Shown here piece after piece: positions 1-11,443 of a DNA stretch of 64,000 bases. Every line of letters begins with the position of its first letter. The first letter of the stretch is position 1. The translations under genes were made by a program, and so were the position numbers. The DNA comes from Papaver somniferum (lineage: Eukaryota; Streptophyta; Magnoliopsida; Ranunculales; Papaveraceae). Where the stretch lies: NCBI RefSeq assembly GCF_003573695.1, contig NC_039368.1, positions 85,512,374 through 85,576,373 of the forward strand, given 5' to 3'. Under the pieces are notes generated by a model. The model saw nothing but the letters and a program-made list of their open reading frames with translations. It was not told the origin of the DNA and did no database searches.

Positions 1-37
1 CCACATATACTTCATAAATAAGCTTTAAAATTACCTG

Positions 38-1436
38 GAACCACTCACTTCCTTGATGGGCAAAAATTCCCACCAGTTTGAATATCCAAATTATGAGTTC
101 CAGTTCCATAAGCTCTTGAAAAAATGTAATACTCATTATAAAGTTTTTTCATAGTTTCACGCACAGCTTCAACTTTACTTTCTAATTCTCTTACATCAGG
201 ATACATTTTGGAGTAAGCAAAGTTTAGATATTGCAGTTTACATCCGGGATCTAACACAAGTGCCATAGCCAATATAGGACTCAAGTTTGTCCAATAACTG
301 TCAAATTTTTGTTGCATCTCTTTTACCATGTCTCTAATGAATTCAATTTCATTTGTGCTTTCTTTTTTTAGTAATACCTGAACTTGACAGACTCCTTCAA
401 AATATAGATTGGAAGTAGGATACTTACTACCAGAAAATAAAGTTGTAAGATCATAAAACGTCTTGAGAAACTTTGTGACAACGTCAATTTGCTCCCATTC
501 TTCATCATTTGGACAGTGTTTATAGTCTGGATCCACCTCCTTCAAATGAGAGAAAACACCTCTATACACAAGACAACTGTCTAACATGAGATAAGTTGAA
601 TTCCACCTGTATAAAACAACATTCAGTGAGTGAATTCCACTGAATACAACATTCAGTGAGTATATTATAAAACAAAAGAAAAGTGGGTATATTCCACCTG
701 TATAAAACAACATTCAGTAATTTCAGTGAGCATATTATTAACATTAATACAATTTTCTAACTGTCTAACAAAAGAAAAATAGAAACCCACCTTGTTTTAA
801 CATCTTGGCGAATACCCCTTCCTATTCCAGACATTCCTAAAGCATCAACAATGTCCAAGAATTTTTGTTTTCTTACTTGGGACTTTTTAAGGGACTTCAC
901 TGACTTTCTTATCTTGAGCACATATGGATCAATCTTCACAAGTCCATCTTTAACAATAAGATCTAAGATATGAGCACAACAACGCACATGAAAGTATTTT
1001 CCCTTGTTAAAAAGGATCTTCTTTGCAACAAGTCTGCTCTGCATAATTCTAGCACAAACTCCGTTATTTGCTGCATTATCCAAGGTGATGTTGGATACTT
1101 TGTGTTCAATTCCCCAATTTTCTATTATTGCAAATAGCTTGGCAGATAGGTTTTCACCTGGAAAGGGGAAAAGTTAAACTCCCAATTAAGTAATTCACCT
1201 GTATGAGGTGGTGGAAGATCACAAGACTCAAGTAAAATATAAATACACATGCACATAAAATAAAACATCTCAAGACTCAAGTACTTCACCTCACCTGTAT
1301 GAGGTGGTGGAAGTTCACAAAAATTCAGAAGATACTTCTTTAACTCCCAATTTTGATCAAGAAAGTGCATAGTTAAGCTTATATACCCTGTAGTCGTGAC
1401 AGAAGTCCACATGTCTGATGTTAGACACATCCTACC
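38..1436 (-). pseudogene. hAT transposase catalytic core, several exons, C-terminus outside the window
   Basis: Three or more exons continue the transposase. Exon 1436 to about 1293 carries LTSDMWTS, with the first catalytic Asp of the hAT RNase H-like fold. Exon 1160 to about 795 carries ITLDNAANN (second catalytic Asp) and FHVRCCAHILDLIVKDGL, a hallmark of plant RICESLEEPER-type hATs. The exon from about 611 to 38 begins WNSTYLMLDS and holds the DUF4413-like segment (LSPILAMALVLDPGCKL). The catalytic Glu and dimerisation domain should lie to the left of base 1. A stop occurs near 45, in PSRK* before VVPG. Splice-junction segments are locally duplicated around 600-720 and 1194-1313. As present here the gene is probably non-functional. 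Confidence 0.8.
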
Positions 1437-2096
1437 TGTAAGGATAAGTCATACACATCAACAAATATTATCATAATCAGTAAGATGCTAAAGTCTGGGT
1501 CTCAATGAAAATTTTACATCAATATTATCATAATCAGTTAGACACATCCTACACATTAGAATCAGCAAGATGCTAAAGAAATAATAAATAAACCCCGACA
1601 CACTCAAATCACCGTAACTAACTTTAACTACCGAATAAACTACTCAGATTGGACACTGCTTGTAAAGCATCCTTTCATTAACAAGCTCATCGGAGTTGTT
1701 CATGCCAAACATAGGCAGTTGACTAATTTCAGATAATGATCAATTCATATCATATAATCAATCAGTTCCATCTAAAGAACCAACATGGAATTCCAAAAAC
1801 ATTTCTACTAACCAATTTTATGGAATTGAAAAAACAAAAACAGTCGAACGAGATATAATAACAAATCACGAAACAGATCATAGGAAGGATTTATAGAGGG
1901 TGAATTAGCAACATAAGAAATCTCATGGATTAAGAGACAGAACAAACAAAAAAATAGGAAACAGAGGCATGCAAGGCCGAGGAAATTTTTTGATAACTAA
2001 TATGATCGGAATAAGGTCGACATAAATTTATGGGTGAATTTAACCTATGAAAATGAAATAAAAATAAATTAAAAACAGTAAATTTTGGATCATACC

Positions 2097-2693
2097 TGGA
2101 GCAGGTTTCAATATGTTTCGAATACCTTCTTTTCGTGTTTTATGTTTTTTGACAACATCAGCTTTCCCAGTGTTCCTTGATATTGGTTTAGCATCCTCAT
2201 TTAGATAAGCACATAAATCCCTAAATTCTTTCTACTCCACCAACGAAAATGGTACATTTCTTGCAATGAGTAATGCTAATACAAGATCCCGAAATTTCAT
2301 CTGATCAACTTTGCATACGCGGGAAGACAACAGGCCATTCTTTGCAGATAACATCATCTGCCCTATGTCTTTAGACTGACGCTCAGGGCAGACATGCCTT
2401 CTCATAGATGAGGTTCCACCTTTTTGACTATCATATTTATATGATGCATTACAAGCCTTACACACTCCATTCTTTTTTCCATCTTTATTTACAACAAGAT
2501 TAAAAAATTCCCAAACATCAGATCTAAGTCTAGATTTCTTTTCACTTGAAAAAGGTTTAGGTTCACAACCAACAGTTGCAGAGACATTCACAGAATCTAC
2601 CATCTCAACATCGTCATCCTCATTGTCACTAATCATAACATCATTAATATGATCTTGTTCTTGTACACTTGACATCCTAGAATATGGAGCCAC
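2097..2693 (-). pseudogene. hAT transposase, N-terminal BED zinc-finger exon, one in-frame stop
   Basis: The exon starts at the ATG at 2693. An acidic N-terminus (DNEDDDVEMVD) is followed by a BED-type zinc finger with the conserved order SxVWxFF, C-KAC-, and a distal H-x-C (RRHVCPE), which in this family binds transposon ends. After LIARNVPFSLVE a TAG replaces the tryptophan codon expected there (near 2230). The same frame then continues through FRDLCAYLNEDAKPISRNTGKADVVKK and LKPAPG to a splice donor near 2097. One nonsense mutation therefore seems to separate this exon from an open frame. Promoter and leader lie upstream at 2700-4080. The intron at 1437-2096 has no coding signal that I can see. 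Confidence 0.8.
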
Positions 2694-4065
2694 AAAGAAT
2701 AGGTCAAAGACTCAAAAATCAGTACATAAGTACATTACTTTACTTACTTGTAGGAAATAAAAGAAGCAGATTACAATAAGTTACATGCATTATGCCTAAT
2801 GGTGAGCATAAGAACAAGCATTTACTTTCACAAACCCTCACCCCTCTCATATCTTAATTAAAGAAAGCAAGTCAGAACAATTGAAATCAATTAAAGTGTA
2901 ACATTTGAAAAACGTTCAACTTTCAACTTCACAACAACATGTCAACAACACCTGTTGTCTTGATTTCAGCTCAATCTAAATTATACACAACCAGGCTAAC
3001 TCTAATTTCATTTTCAACGAATCAAGAATGTGCAAAACACAATAGATCAAAATAAACCCGAATCACAAGATTTAAAAGAACCATACACAGTTCCAAATTC
3101 CATTCCATATAAAGTATAAACTCAATTCTTAGCTTGTCATTCATCATAATGTTATGCAGCTTGTCATTCATCATAATTCCTTTTTCGTAATGTTATGCAG
3201 CTTGTCATTCATCATAATTCCTGCACTAACTACTAACTACTAGCTCAGTGTTTCAAAAGCAAAATGCAAAAGCAAAAATACAAAAACCCTTCATTTCTAC
3301 TATGAGATATTTATAGATTTTGTAATATGATATATATAATGTACAAAGAGAAATCATATGTAAATTTCATTCATCATCTTCCACCAAGTAATACAAGTAT
3401 ACAACACTCCAAAAAAGAAAAAAAAAGGTAGATGTGTGGACACTTACGCTGGTATAGTCGTGTTGTTTGCTGCGATAACCTCGGTGTTCCGCACTACCTG
3501 ACTGATCTACAGTTCCACACAGTCCTTTGAAGGGGATTCCAAGTTGTCCAAATAAGAACCAAAACCAGAATCAGGATTCTGAACAAACATACAATAAGTC
3601 AATAACCCAAGTTGTATCTCATGATTCTCAATTTCTCATCAAAATCAGATAACCCAATTAAAATTTAAAACCTAAATCAGTGATCATCTCAAAAGATTCA
3701 AAAGAACACAGATCTATAAATACACAACACTAACTATCAAACAAAGTAAAACCCACTTCTGAAAACACTAGATAACAAACATTTGAACATCAAACGATCA
3801 AACCCCGTACCATGCATGAATGATATATGATTAAAATGAACAAAAAAGCAATAAAGTGACATACAAACATCAAAATCACCGAATTTACTTACTTGCTGCT
3901 AGTCGCTAACCACTGTTGTTGTCGTTAATTGTAAATATCGAAAAACAAGAAGAAGAAGATGAAATATATCATGAGAAGAGAAGTAGAGAACTGAAGAACT
4001 GCTGCTGCAGAGGGAGGAAAGAACAGAAAAAGAAAAGAAAAGATTAGATTTTTTTAGGGTTTTTT
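2694..4065 (-). other. hAT leader and intronic sequence, no coding signal
   Basis: This AT-rich stretch lies between the TATA box and the first transposase ATG on the minus strand. The transcript start is probably near 4040. A purine-rich or CT-rich leader, a probable 5' UTR intron and short duplications (for example around CTTGTCATTCATCATAAT at 3134-3220) are visible. No long open frame and no protein similarity are seen. Confidence 0.5.
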
Positions 4066-4074
4066 CTTTTTATA
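4066..4074 (-). promoter_or_regulatory. TATA box of the hAT transposase gene
   Basis: TATAAAAAG on the minus strand lies about 250 bp inside the element end and about 1.4 kb upstream of the BED exon ATG, as expected for a plant hAT promoter with a leader intron. It is assigned by motif and position only. Confidence 0.45.
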
Positions 4075-4129
4075 CCTAGGGATAGGAGAGGAGACAGTGA
4101 GACACGTATATATGGGAGGGGCACGTGTC

Positions 4130-4322
4130 ATATGAATAGGAATTACGGGTTTACGGTTTTTACCCGCGGATACACAGGACGGGTCGGGTTTACCCGTTTT
4201 TGCACGGGCCGACATTTTCTCAACCCTAACCCGGCTTGTTTAGAAATCAGCTGAGACGGGTTCGGGTTTGTACGGGCCGGTCCGGGTGAACCCGCGGGTT
4301 TTGGGCTTGATTTCCAGCTCTA
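4130..4322 (-). repeat. hAT terminal and subterminal repeats
   Basis: Dense ACGGGT, CCCGCGGG and CGGGCC motifs in both orientations cover the last 190 bp of the element. Subterminal repeats of this kind are where hAT transposases bind. The composition is much more GC-rich than the surrounding DNA. Confidence 0.6.
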
Positions 4323-4323
4323 C

Positions 4324-5456
4324 CTGAGAGTGACCAGTCCAGTATTATTTCCTTTTGTCATGATCATGCTTGTGGGGGTCACTTTAGTGCTAAGAAGACT
4401 GCTTCTAAGATATTGCAGTGTGGATTCTATTGGCCTTCGTTGTTTAAAGACTCCAACAGCTACTGTGTTACTTGTGAACGTTGCCAGAAATTAGGAACCA
4501 TTTCCCGTAGGAACATGATGCCCTTGAACCCGATTCTGATTGTTGTGGTCTTTGATGTGTGGGGTATTGACTTTATGGGTCCGTTTCCTAATTCCTTTGG
4601 TAACTTATACATCCTTGTCATTGTAGACTATGTCTCTAAATGGATTGAGGCGGTTGCGTGTAAAACCAATGACCATAGTATTGTGATTGAGTTCTTGAAA
4701 AATAATATACTTACACGTTTTGGTACACCGCGAGCTATAATTAGTGATGGAGGGTCGCACTTTTGTAATGGGACTTTTAGGCTTCTGATGAAGAAATATG
4801 GTATTACACATAAGGTAGCTACCCCGTATCATCCACAGACTAGTGGTCAGGTAGAGGTTTCCAATAGGGAGATAAAACGTATATTAGAGAAAACAGTTAA
4901 TCCTAATCGGAAAGACTGGTCGTCTAGGCTAACTGATGCCTTATAGGCTTACCGTACTGCGTTTAAGACCCCCATTGGAATGTCGCCTTATCGGCTTGTG
5001 TATGGCAAGGCATGTCATTTACCTGTTGAGTTAGAACATAGAGCTTATTGGGCTGTTAAGCAGCTAAATTTTTCACTTGACAAGGCAGGAGCCCATAGGA
5101 AACTCCAGCTCAATGAGTTGGACGAGATTCGTGTATATGCGTACGATAGTGCTAAGGAGTATAAAAACAAAATGAAACTTGTGCATGATAGAAATATTTT
5201 AAGGAAGTCATTTTCTCCAGGTCAAAAAGTTCTTTTCTATGATACCCGCTTGCATCTTTTCCATGGGAAGTTACGTTCTCGGTGGACGGGTCCTTTTATT
5301 GTTCGCACTGTCTTTCCTCATGGAGATGTTGAGATCGAGACACCATATGGTAGTAGTTCTTCGAAAGTTAACGGTCAAAGATTGAAACCCTTTTTAGATC
5401 CCTTTCCTACAGTTGATGTTGAGAAGGTCCCTCTGGAGGATCCTGTTTACCCTTGA
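4324..5456 (+). pseudogene. Athila-A integrase, one nonsense codon
   Basis: The frame opens right after the hAT border and reads an HHCC zinc finger ([12 protein letters not shown] ... CVTCERC), then the DDE core: GIDFMGPF (Asp), IISDGGSHF (Asp) and [12 protein letters not shown] (Glu), all three catalytic residues present. The chromodomain-less C-terminus reads [10 protein letters not shown] to LKPFLDPF and ends with VPLEDPVYP at 5454. The only visible defect is TAG at 4944-4946, where the sister copy has TGG ([10 protein letters not shown]). The enzyme would insert retrotransposon cDNA into the nuclear genome. It is otherwise the least damaged coding segment of the three Athila copies here. 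Confidence 0.85.
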
Positions 5457-6746
5457 TTGACCATCAAGGGAGTTGTATGTTGTATATTAGTTTTTGATTT
5501 ATCTCTTCACCCAGGTACTATCTTTCCGACTTCTATCTTTACTAATTCCTCATGTTACTTTACTTTTTGGTATTGCTCTTTCATTAGAAACATTGAGGAC
5601 AATGTTAGATTTAAGTTTGGGGTGGGAAAGAATCTTTTCGTTGCAATAAATAAACTCCAGAGCCTAGAAATTTATGCGTATTTAGGATGGCACTAACTAA
5701 TCTAAGTGGATGGAAACATCTTGGTTGTAGGAGTTGAGGAACCAATCTGATTAGATAGCAACATCTAAAGAGTCTATTCATAAAAGCACATAGCTCAGGT
5801 GTTATAAATAACATGATAGTTTCACCATATCTCGTTGAGTCCTTTTCATTTCTATTTTTATTTTTTCATTTTAAACTATGTTTCTCTAAGTGATAAGGTG
5901 GGGCACACGATTCAAGTTGTTACCATTGCTAGGGTGAATTAGAGTGACTGAGTTACCAAAAAAAAAAAGAAAAAAAAAACAGACCAGTTAGACCAATTGG
6001 AATAAGTATTAACACTTGGATAGCAATATGTGTGTGTTCTCCCTGTCTCCGTCGCCTAAGCAAGCGTGGAATGCAGGACCCGTGGGAACTATCGTATAAT
6101 CTGCTGAAAAGAAGCATGCGCTTGGATCCAAAAGATCTATTCATGCCGTTAAAAAAAAAATATATTATTCAAGTTATTTTCTATGTAGTCAACCACTTGT
6201 CCCTTGTATTTGCCAGTTTGTTGATCTAGATTTAAGTTATCGACCACTAGTTCCCTTGTATATGCCAGTTGTGTTGATATTAGTCAGACCGGTATCTCAG
6301 TCCATTAGGATAGGTTCATTTTGGCAGTAGCCTTCAGACAGATATGTGAAACATCGATCATTTGGTTAACATCAAAACCATCTACATTTTTTCTCTATTT
6401 CCATTTCCTTATTCTATCCATATGATTAGTTTGACTCTGAATATGATGTCCATAGTGCAACTATCTGAGTAGAGCTTTGTCACTTTATATGAATTTTAGT
6501 ATGCTTGAGTGCAAACTCGTGTACATCAATTGGAATTTCGCATCAGGGTACTTCCTCCTGTAGTCAGTGATTGTATGTCAACCAAGGAGATTCTTTAGTG
6601 CCTTCCAAGGTTCGACATAGATAGCTAGGGTCTGGAGTAATGGTTTTGTGGGTACACCTCTGGTAAACCTTCACAAGATTAACTCGGTTTTATTTTTCAA
6701 GATCAATTTTGCTCGAGGACTAGCAAATAATAAGTTTGGGGGTATT
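5457..6746 (+). other. Athila-A 3' noncoding region with two polypurine tracts
   Basis: No supported gene. Two similar purine motifs occur: AAGTTTGGGGTGGG at 5613-5626, after the conserved ACATTGAGGACAATGTTA, and AAGTTTGGGGGTATT at 6732-6746 directly before the LTR. The second is the plus-strand primer. Athila-B (11603 and 12600) and Athila-D (38903-38918 and 37870-37884, reverse) have the same pair. The region aligns with 11444-12614 along its length, though A carries shorter stretches than B. Short open frames here are not conserved between copies. Confidence 0.7.
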
Positions 6747-8234
6747 TGATAGACACATTTTTGTGTCTACATTGTTCTTAATTTTCTGTATTATTGGTAA
6801 TCGATTTTTATACTAATATTTTATTTTTATGTATTTTTAGGTATTGGACAAGTCAGCTCGAAAAGTTGCTCGGGACACCCTCGGAGGACATATGCTATAC
6901 GGACCCCAGTTTTGGCTAAGGGGCATCTCAGTTTGGACACCCACTATTCGCACCCCACAGCTGATTAGGGGGACACCATCTTCTTCCCAAATTTGAATCT
7001 TTTTTTGGCGGAAAAATATTTCATTTTCTGGCAGATTTTTCAATCAATTTTTGATGGTGTTCTAAAGAGATTCAAAGGCTGAAATTTGTTGGGTAGATGT
7101 GATTTGTCATAAAAAAGCTTGTATGGGTGTTTGGTTCGATCAAATTTGGCTGGATAATCACGTGGAAGAAGTCAGGGCAACACGGGTTTGAAAATGATAT
7201 TCACGGATATTCAACAAGTTTTGATGTGTGCTTCTCGTGTTTGGATGACGCTTAGTCATCTAAGATGCGTATAGGAGCTAAATAAGGGAGTATCAGAAGA
7301 TTTTTACGCGTGGAGAATCATTTCAGGGCCGTATCTTGCATGAAGATAATACCGAGTTATGATGAGATTTTGAGAGTTATTGCGAGGATTTTATCATCCC
7401 CGTTGAGTATAAATAGATTGTTGGGGTAGCCTAGAAGTCTGTCGATAGCTTGGGAGAGGAATAGAGCATCACAGAGGCGAAAATCAATCACCAGAAAATT
7501 TTGTTTCTGCTGCTACAGAGGTGAAAAACGTGAAGAACATACCAGCCAGAGCAGTCGTTCTTCAACAGCGACAACGACACTTGGTTGTGGGGTCGTATTC
7601 AACAGCGGAATAACATTTACCTTATGTCGTTCTTTGTAACGGTGTTATGCAACGGTTATAAACGTTGCAAATACCCGATTTTCACCATTTTCTCTTTATT
7701 TCATCATTGTGAACCATTTTTGAGCCACAATAATTATTTTGAGAGGTTTTCCAACATGATGAGCGGCTAATTCTCCCACAACCAAGGAAATGAGGAAGCT
7801 ATTTACGCATGAATAATTGGTAATTATTTATTTTCTCTAATTTATAATTATAATTCACTCAATCACTGCTTCTGCAGAGTTTTTAATTGTTTGAAAAAAA
7901 AATTCTTCATTATTTGTGATTCCATTAGATAGGTTATGCTTTGCTTAGATAATCTATGCTTAGGGGATACAATTAATTTTTGAGAATTTTCCTGATTATA
8001 TGTGAATTGAGAAATAAAGGACTTAAAAGATAATTAGAGTTTTGAAATATTTATCATTCAATTTTGCGTAATAGTGGAATCAGTGTCTTGGTTATTCCTA
8101 ATATCTTGAAATCAAATTTTTGATCTAAGTTTTGTGTATTTTTAAATTTCTTTAAATCTAAAATTCTTTGCTTTCACAAGTCTGAAACAAACCTTTTTAC
8201 CACTATCACTACAACTCAATTAAAAATCAGATCA
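6747..8234 (+). repeat. Athila-A LTR (3' LTR)
   Basis: Starts TGATAGACACATTTTTGTG immediately after the polypurine tract and ends ...AATCAGATCA before Athila-B sequence resumes. It is 1,488 bp long. The start is shared by LTRs at 12615, 22048 and, in reverse, 37869 and 43186. A hairpin GACACA-TTTT-TGTGTC lies four bases into the LTR. A body of the form (G)AGTATAAATAG near 7405 could be the TATA region. Short open frames inside are not considered genes. Confidence 0.85.
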
Positions 8235-9540
8235 ACTATGGAGATGAACATTTTGAATGTCAGTAAGCTACCTTATGAGCTAGATGACACAGTGTTGAAG
8301 AGGTGAACATAATAGAATCCTTAGTTCAGGAGTCATTACCAAACATTTTGTCTGAAGACCCATTAGAAAGTTGTCTATCCCATTTTGGTTTAGATTTTGA
8401 CGATGATGGAACTATTTAACAAGTGAATGCTCTATTAGACTCTACCTATGTGTTAGACATTGATAGATGGAAATCTAGGATCGAACAATTACCAGCTTAT
8501 GATACTACCTTATATCCTTCTTTAGAAGAGCCTCCTAAGTTGGACCTTAAACCACTACCCGACACTCTAAAGTATGTGTTTTTAGGCCCATTTGAAACTG
8601 TACATGTGATTGTAGCTTCCGATTAGGATAGTGATCAGGAAAGTAGGCTAGTGAATGTACTTCAAGATAATAAGGAAGCTTTAGGGTGGACTATAGTATA
8701 CATTAAGGGTATAAGTCCTACTGTGTGTATACATCAGATTCATTTAGAGGAAGACTCCAAACCTTCTAGGGAGATGCAAAGTCAACTGAACCCTAACATG
8801 AAAGAGGTAGTTCGAAAAGAGTTGCTTAAATTGTTAGATACGGGTATTATCTACCCAATTTCAAAAAGTAAGTGGGTCAGCCCCGTTCAGGTTGTCCCCA
8901 AAAAATCAGGTATCACTGTAGTCCAGAATGATAATAATGAGTTAATCCCAACCCGAGTGACCATGGGTGGCGTGTTGGTATTGGCTAAGGAAATTGAACA
9001 AGGTCACAAGGAAGGATCACTTTCCCCTTTATCGACCAAATGCTAGAGATATTAGCTGGACATAGTCATTATTGCTTCTTAGATGGCTAATCCGGATATA
9101 ATCAGATCGTTATTGCCCCAAAAGACCAAGAGAAAACCACTTTTACCTGTCCCTTTGGTACCTTTGCGTATAGACGCATGCCTTTCGGGATATGTAATGC
9201 CCTTGCGACTTTTCAGCGTTGTATGATCAGCATATTTTCTGATATGGTAGAACGGTTTTTAGAGGTCTTTATGGATGATTTTTCAGTGTTTGGTTCATAT
9301 TTTGATGAGTGCTTGCATCATTTGACATTAGTGTTGACTAGGTGTAAGGAAAAGAATTTAGTGCTTAATTGGGAAAAATGCCATTTCATGGTTAAATCAG
9401 GAATTGTATTAGGGCTCATCGTTTCCTCAAAGGGTATAAAGGTATATAAAGCCAAAGTTGACCTTATTAAGACTTTACAGGTCCCAAAAACCGTAAAAAA
9501 TATTAGGTCATTCTTAAGGCATGCAGGTTTTTATCGTTGA
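8235..9540 (+). pseudogene. Athila-B protease tail and reverse transcriptase, frameshifted
   Basis: Residues from LESCLSHFGLDFDDDG onward align with the Athila-C protease tail (43790-43950). RT begins around 8650 (LQDNKEALGW) with SKWVSPVQVVPKKSG and NELIPTRVTMG. The region 8960-9170 is frame-disrupted where the first catalytic Asp motif would be. It resumes at MPFGICNALATFQRCM and contains the intact catalytic FMDDFSVFG near 9270, followed by the thumb (NWEKCHFMVKSGIVLG). A TGA at 9538 interrupts YRRF. Several stops, for example in 8400-8420 and 8624-8650, make this a pseudogene. Confidence 0.85.
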
Positions 9541-10163
9541 TTCATTAAGGATTTTAGCTTGATTTCTAGACCTCTCTTTTTTTTTGCAATTTTCTTGCAA
9601 AATATGTTAAGTTTGTCTTTGATGATTCTTGTTTAGAGGCTTTTGAGAAGATTAAGACTTTACTCACTACCGTTCCCATAGTCCAGGCACCTAACTGGAA
9701 CCTACCCTTTGAGATCATGTGTGATGCTTCAGATTATGCTATAAGCGTTGTGCTAGGTTAGCCAGACAACAAATTACTTCATGTGATTTACTATGCTAGC
9801 AAAACTTTGAATGATGCCCAAATGAACTGTACAACTACCGATAAAGAACTCTTAGCCATCGTGTTTTCCTTAGATAAGTTTAGATCCTACCTATTAGGTT
9901 CTAAGATCGTAATCTATACTGATCATAGTGCTTTGAAATACCTTTTGTCTAAGAAGGATTCCAAACCTAGATTGATTATATGGATCCTATTGTTACAAGA
10001 ATTTTCTCCAGACATTAGAGACAAAAAGGGTGCAGAAAATGTAGTAGCAGACCACTTGTCTAGGTTAGTTGTTAGTTTCCCTAATGATTCCCTTACTATA
10101 AGGGATAGCTTTCCTGATGAACAATTGTTCTCTGTTTCCCAATCACCTTAGTATGCTAATATA
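9541..10163 (+). pseudogene. Athila-B RNase H domain
   Basis: Contains the catalytic order of the Gypsy RNase H: IMCDASDYAI (Asp, 9718-9750), [23 protein letters not shown] (Glu), [12 protein letters not shown] (Asp) and ADHLSRLV at the end (Asp). One stop (TAG near 9761, in GQ/W-PDNK) breaks the frame. It lies directly after RT and before the integrase zinc finger, in the usual polyprotein order. Confidence 0.8.
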
Positions 10164-11443
10164 GTGAATTATCTTGTTACTAGTCGAATGCCTCAACATT
10201 GGGGTAAACAAGATCGTTCTAAGTTTTTAGCTGAGGTTAAGCATTTCTTTTGGGATGATCCTTATTTGCTAAGTATTGACCAGACCAGATTATTAGGAGA
10301 TGTATACCTGAGAATGACCAGTCTAGTATTATCTCCTTTTGTCATGAACATGCATGTGGGGTTCATTTTAGTGCTAAGAAGACTGCTTCTAAGATATTGC
10401 AGTGTGGATTTTACTGGCCTTCGTTGTTTAAAGACTCCCATAGTCATTGTGTTTCTTGTGAGCGTTTCCAGAGGTTAGGAACCGTTTCCCACAGAAATAT
10501 GATGCCTTTGAACCCTATTTTAGTGATTGAGGTCTTTGATGTGTGGGGCATTGATTTTATGGGTCCATTTCCTAATACTTTTGGTTATCTTTACATACTT
10601 GTCGTTGTAGACTATGTGTCTAAGTGGGTTGAGGTGGTTCCGTGTAAAACAAATGACCACAGGGTCGTAGTCCAGTTTTTGAAAGAGAATATACTTACAC
10701 GTTTTGGTACTCCGCGAGCTATAATTAGTGATGGATAGTCACATTTTTCTAATAGACCATTTTCTCTTTTGATGAAACAATATGGTATTACCCACAAAGT
10801 AGCAACCCCATATCACCCACAGACTAGTGGTCAGGTAGAGGTCTCCAATAGGGAAATTAAGCGTATTTTAGAGAAAACAGTTAATCCCAATAGGAAAGAC
10901 TGGTCATCGAGGCTTACTGATGCCTTATGGGCTTACCGTACTGCATTTAAGACACCCATTGGAATGTCACCTTATCGTTTAGTATTTGGCAAGGCATGTC
11001 ATCTGCCTTTTGAGTTAGAGCATAGAGCCTATTGGGCTATTAAGCAGCTAAACTTTTCACTTGACAAGGAAGGAGATCACAGAAAGCTCTAGCTCAATGA
11101 GTTGGACGAGATTCGTAGAGATGCATACGATAGTGCTAAGGAGTATAAGAACAAAATGAAACTTGTGCATGATAAGAATATTTTATGAAAGTCATTTTCT
11201 CCAGGTCAAAAAGTTCTTCTGTATGACACTCGTTTGCATCTATTCCCTGAGAAGTTGCGCTCTCGGTGGACCGGTCCTTTTGTGTTCCGTACTATTTTTC
11301 CTCGTGGCGCTATTGAGATTGAGACACCAGATGGTAGTAGTTATTCAAAGGTTAATGGTCAGAGATTGAAGCCCTTTTTAGAGTTTTTTCCTACAGGTGA
11401 TGTTGAGGAGGTCCCTCTGGAGGATCCTATTTACCTTGATTGA
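10164..11443 (+). pseudogene. Athila-B integrase, several stops
   Basis: Very similar to the Athila-A integrase over its whole length. The zinc finger (FCHEHACGVHF ... CVSCERF) is followed by DDE core motifs [13 protein letters not shown] and [12 protein letters not shown], then [16 protein letters not shown] and the C-terminal [12 protein letters not shown] to EDPIYLD. In-frame stops occur after IISDG (TAG at 10736), in RKL*LNELDE (11090) and in NIL*KSF (11186). Shared upstream sequence at 10300-10330 locates the hAT insertion in Athila-A. Confidence 0.85.

Larger units (their letters stand above)
1..4322 (-). mobile_element. hAT-superfamily DNA transposon, 3' end outside the window
   Basis: The minus strand carries an autonomous-type hAT element. 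Its 5' terminus on that strand begins about 4322 with TAGAGCTGGAAATC, followed by GC-rich subterminal repeats, a TATA box, a long leader, a BED zinc-finger exon and RNase H-like transposase exons reaching the left edge. The insertion interrupts Athila-A: sequence from 4323 onward aligns with Athila-B from about 10305, upstream of integrase. The expected 8-bp target duplication cannot be checked because the other end lies outside the window. If the end is at 4322, the right copy would be CCTGAGAG. Family placement rests on the BED plus hAT core signature. The exact terminus is inferred. Confidence 0.85.
4323..8234 (+). mobile_element. Athila-A: 3' part of an Athila (Ty3/Gypsy) retrotransposon
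   Basis: Contains integrase, a 1.3-kb 3' noncoding region, the polypurine tract AAGTTTGGGGGTATT and one LTR (6747-8234). The lineage is recognised from the integrase C-terminal motif [16 protein letters not shown] and from the tRNA-Asp type primer site seen in the sister copy Athila-C. The 5' part was displaced beyond the window by the hAT insertion. The right end abuts Athila-B internal sequence, which fits insertion of A into the protease region of B. ACTAT at 8235-8239 would be the right target duplication. No env-like frame lies between integrase and LTR. Confidence 0.85.

Noticed and set aside
5457..6229. An env-like gene downstream of Athila-A integrase
   Set aside because: Open frames are under 80 codons and are not shared with Athila-B at the same place.
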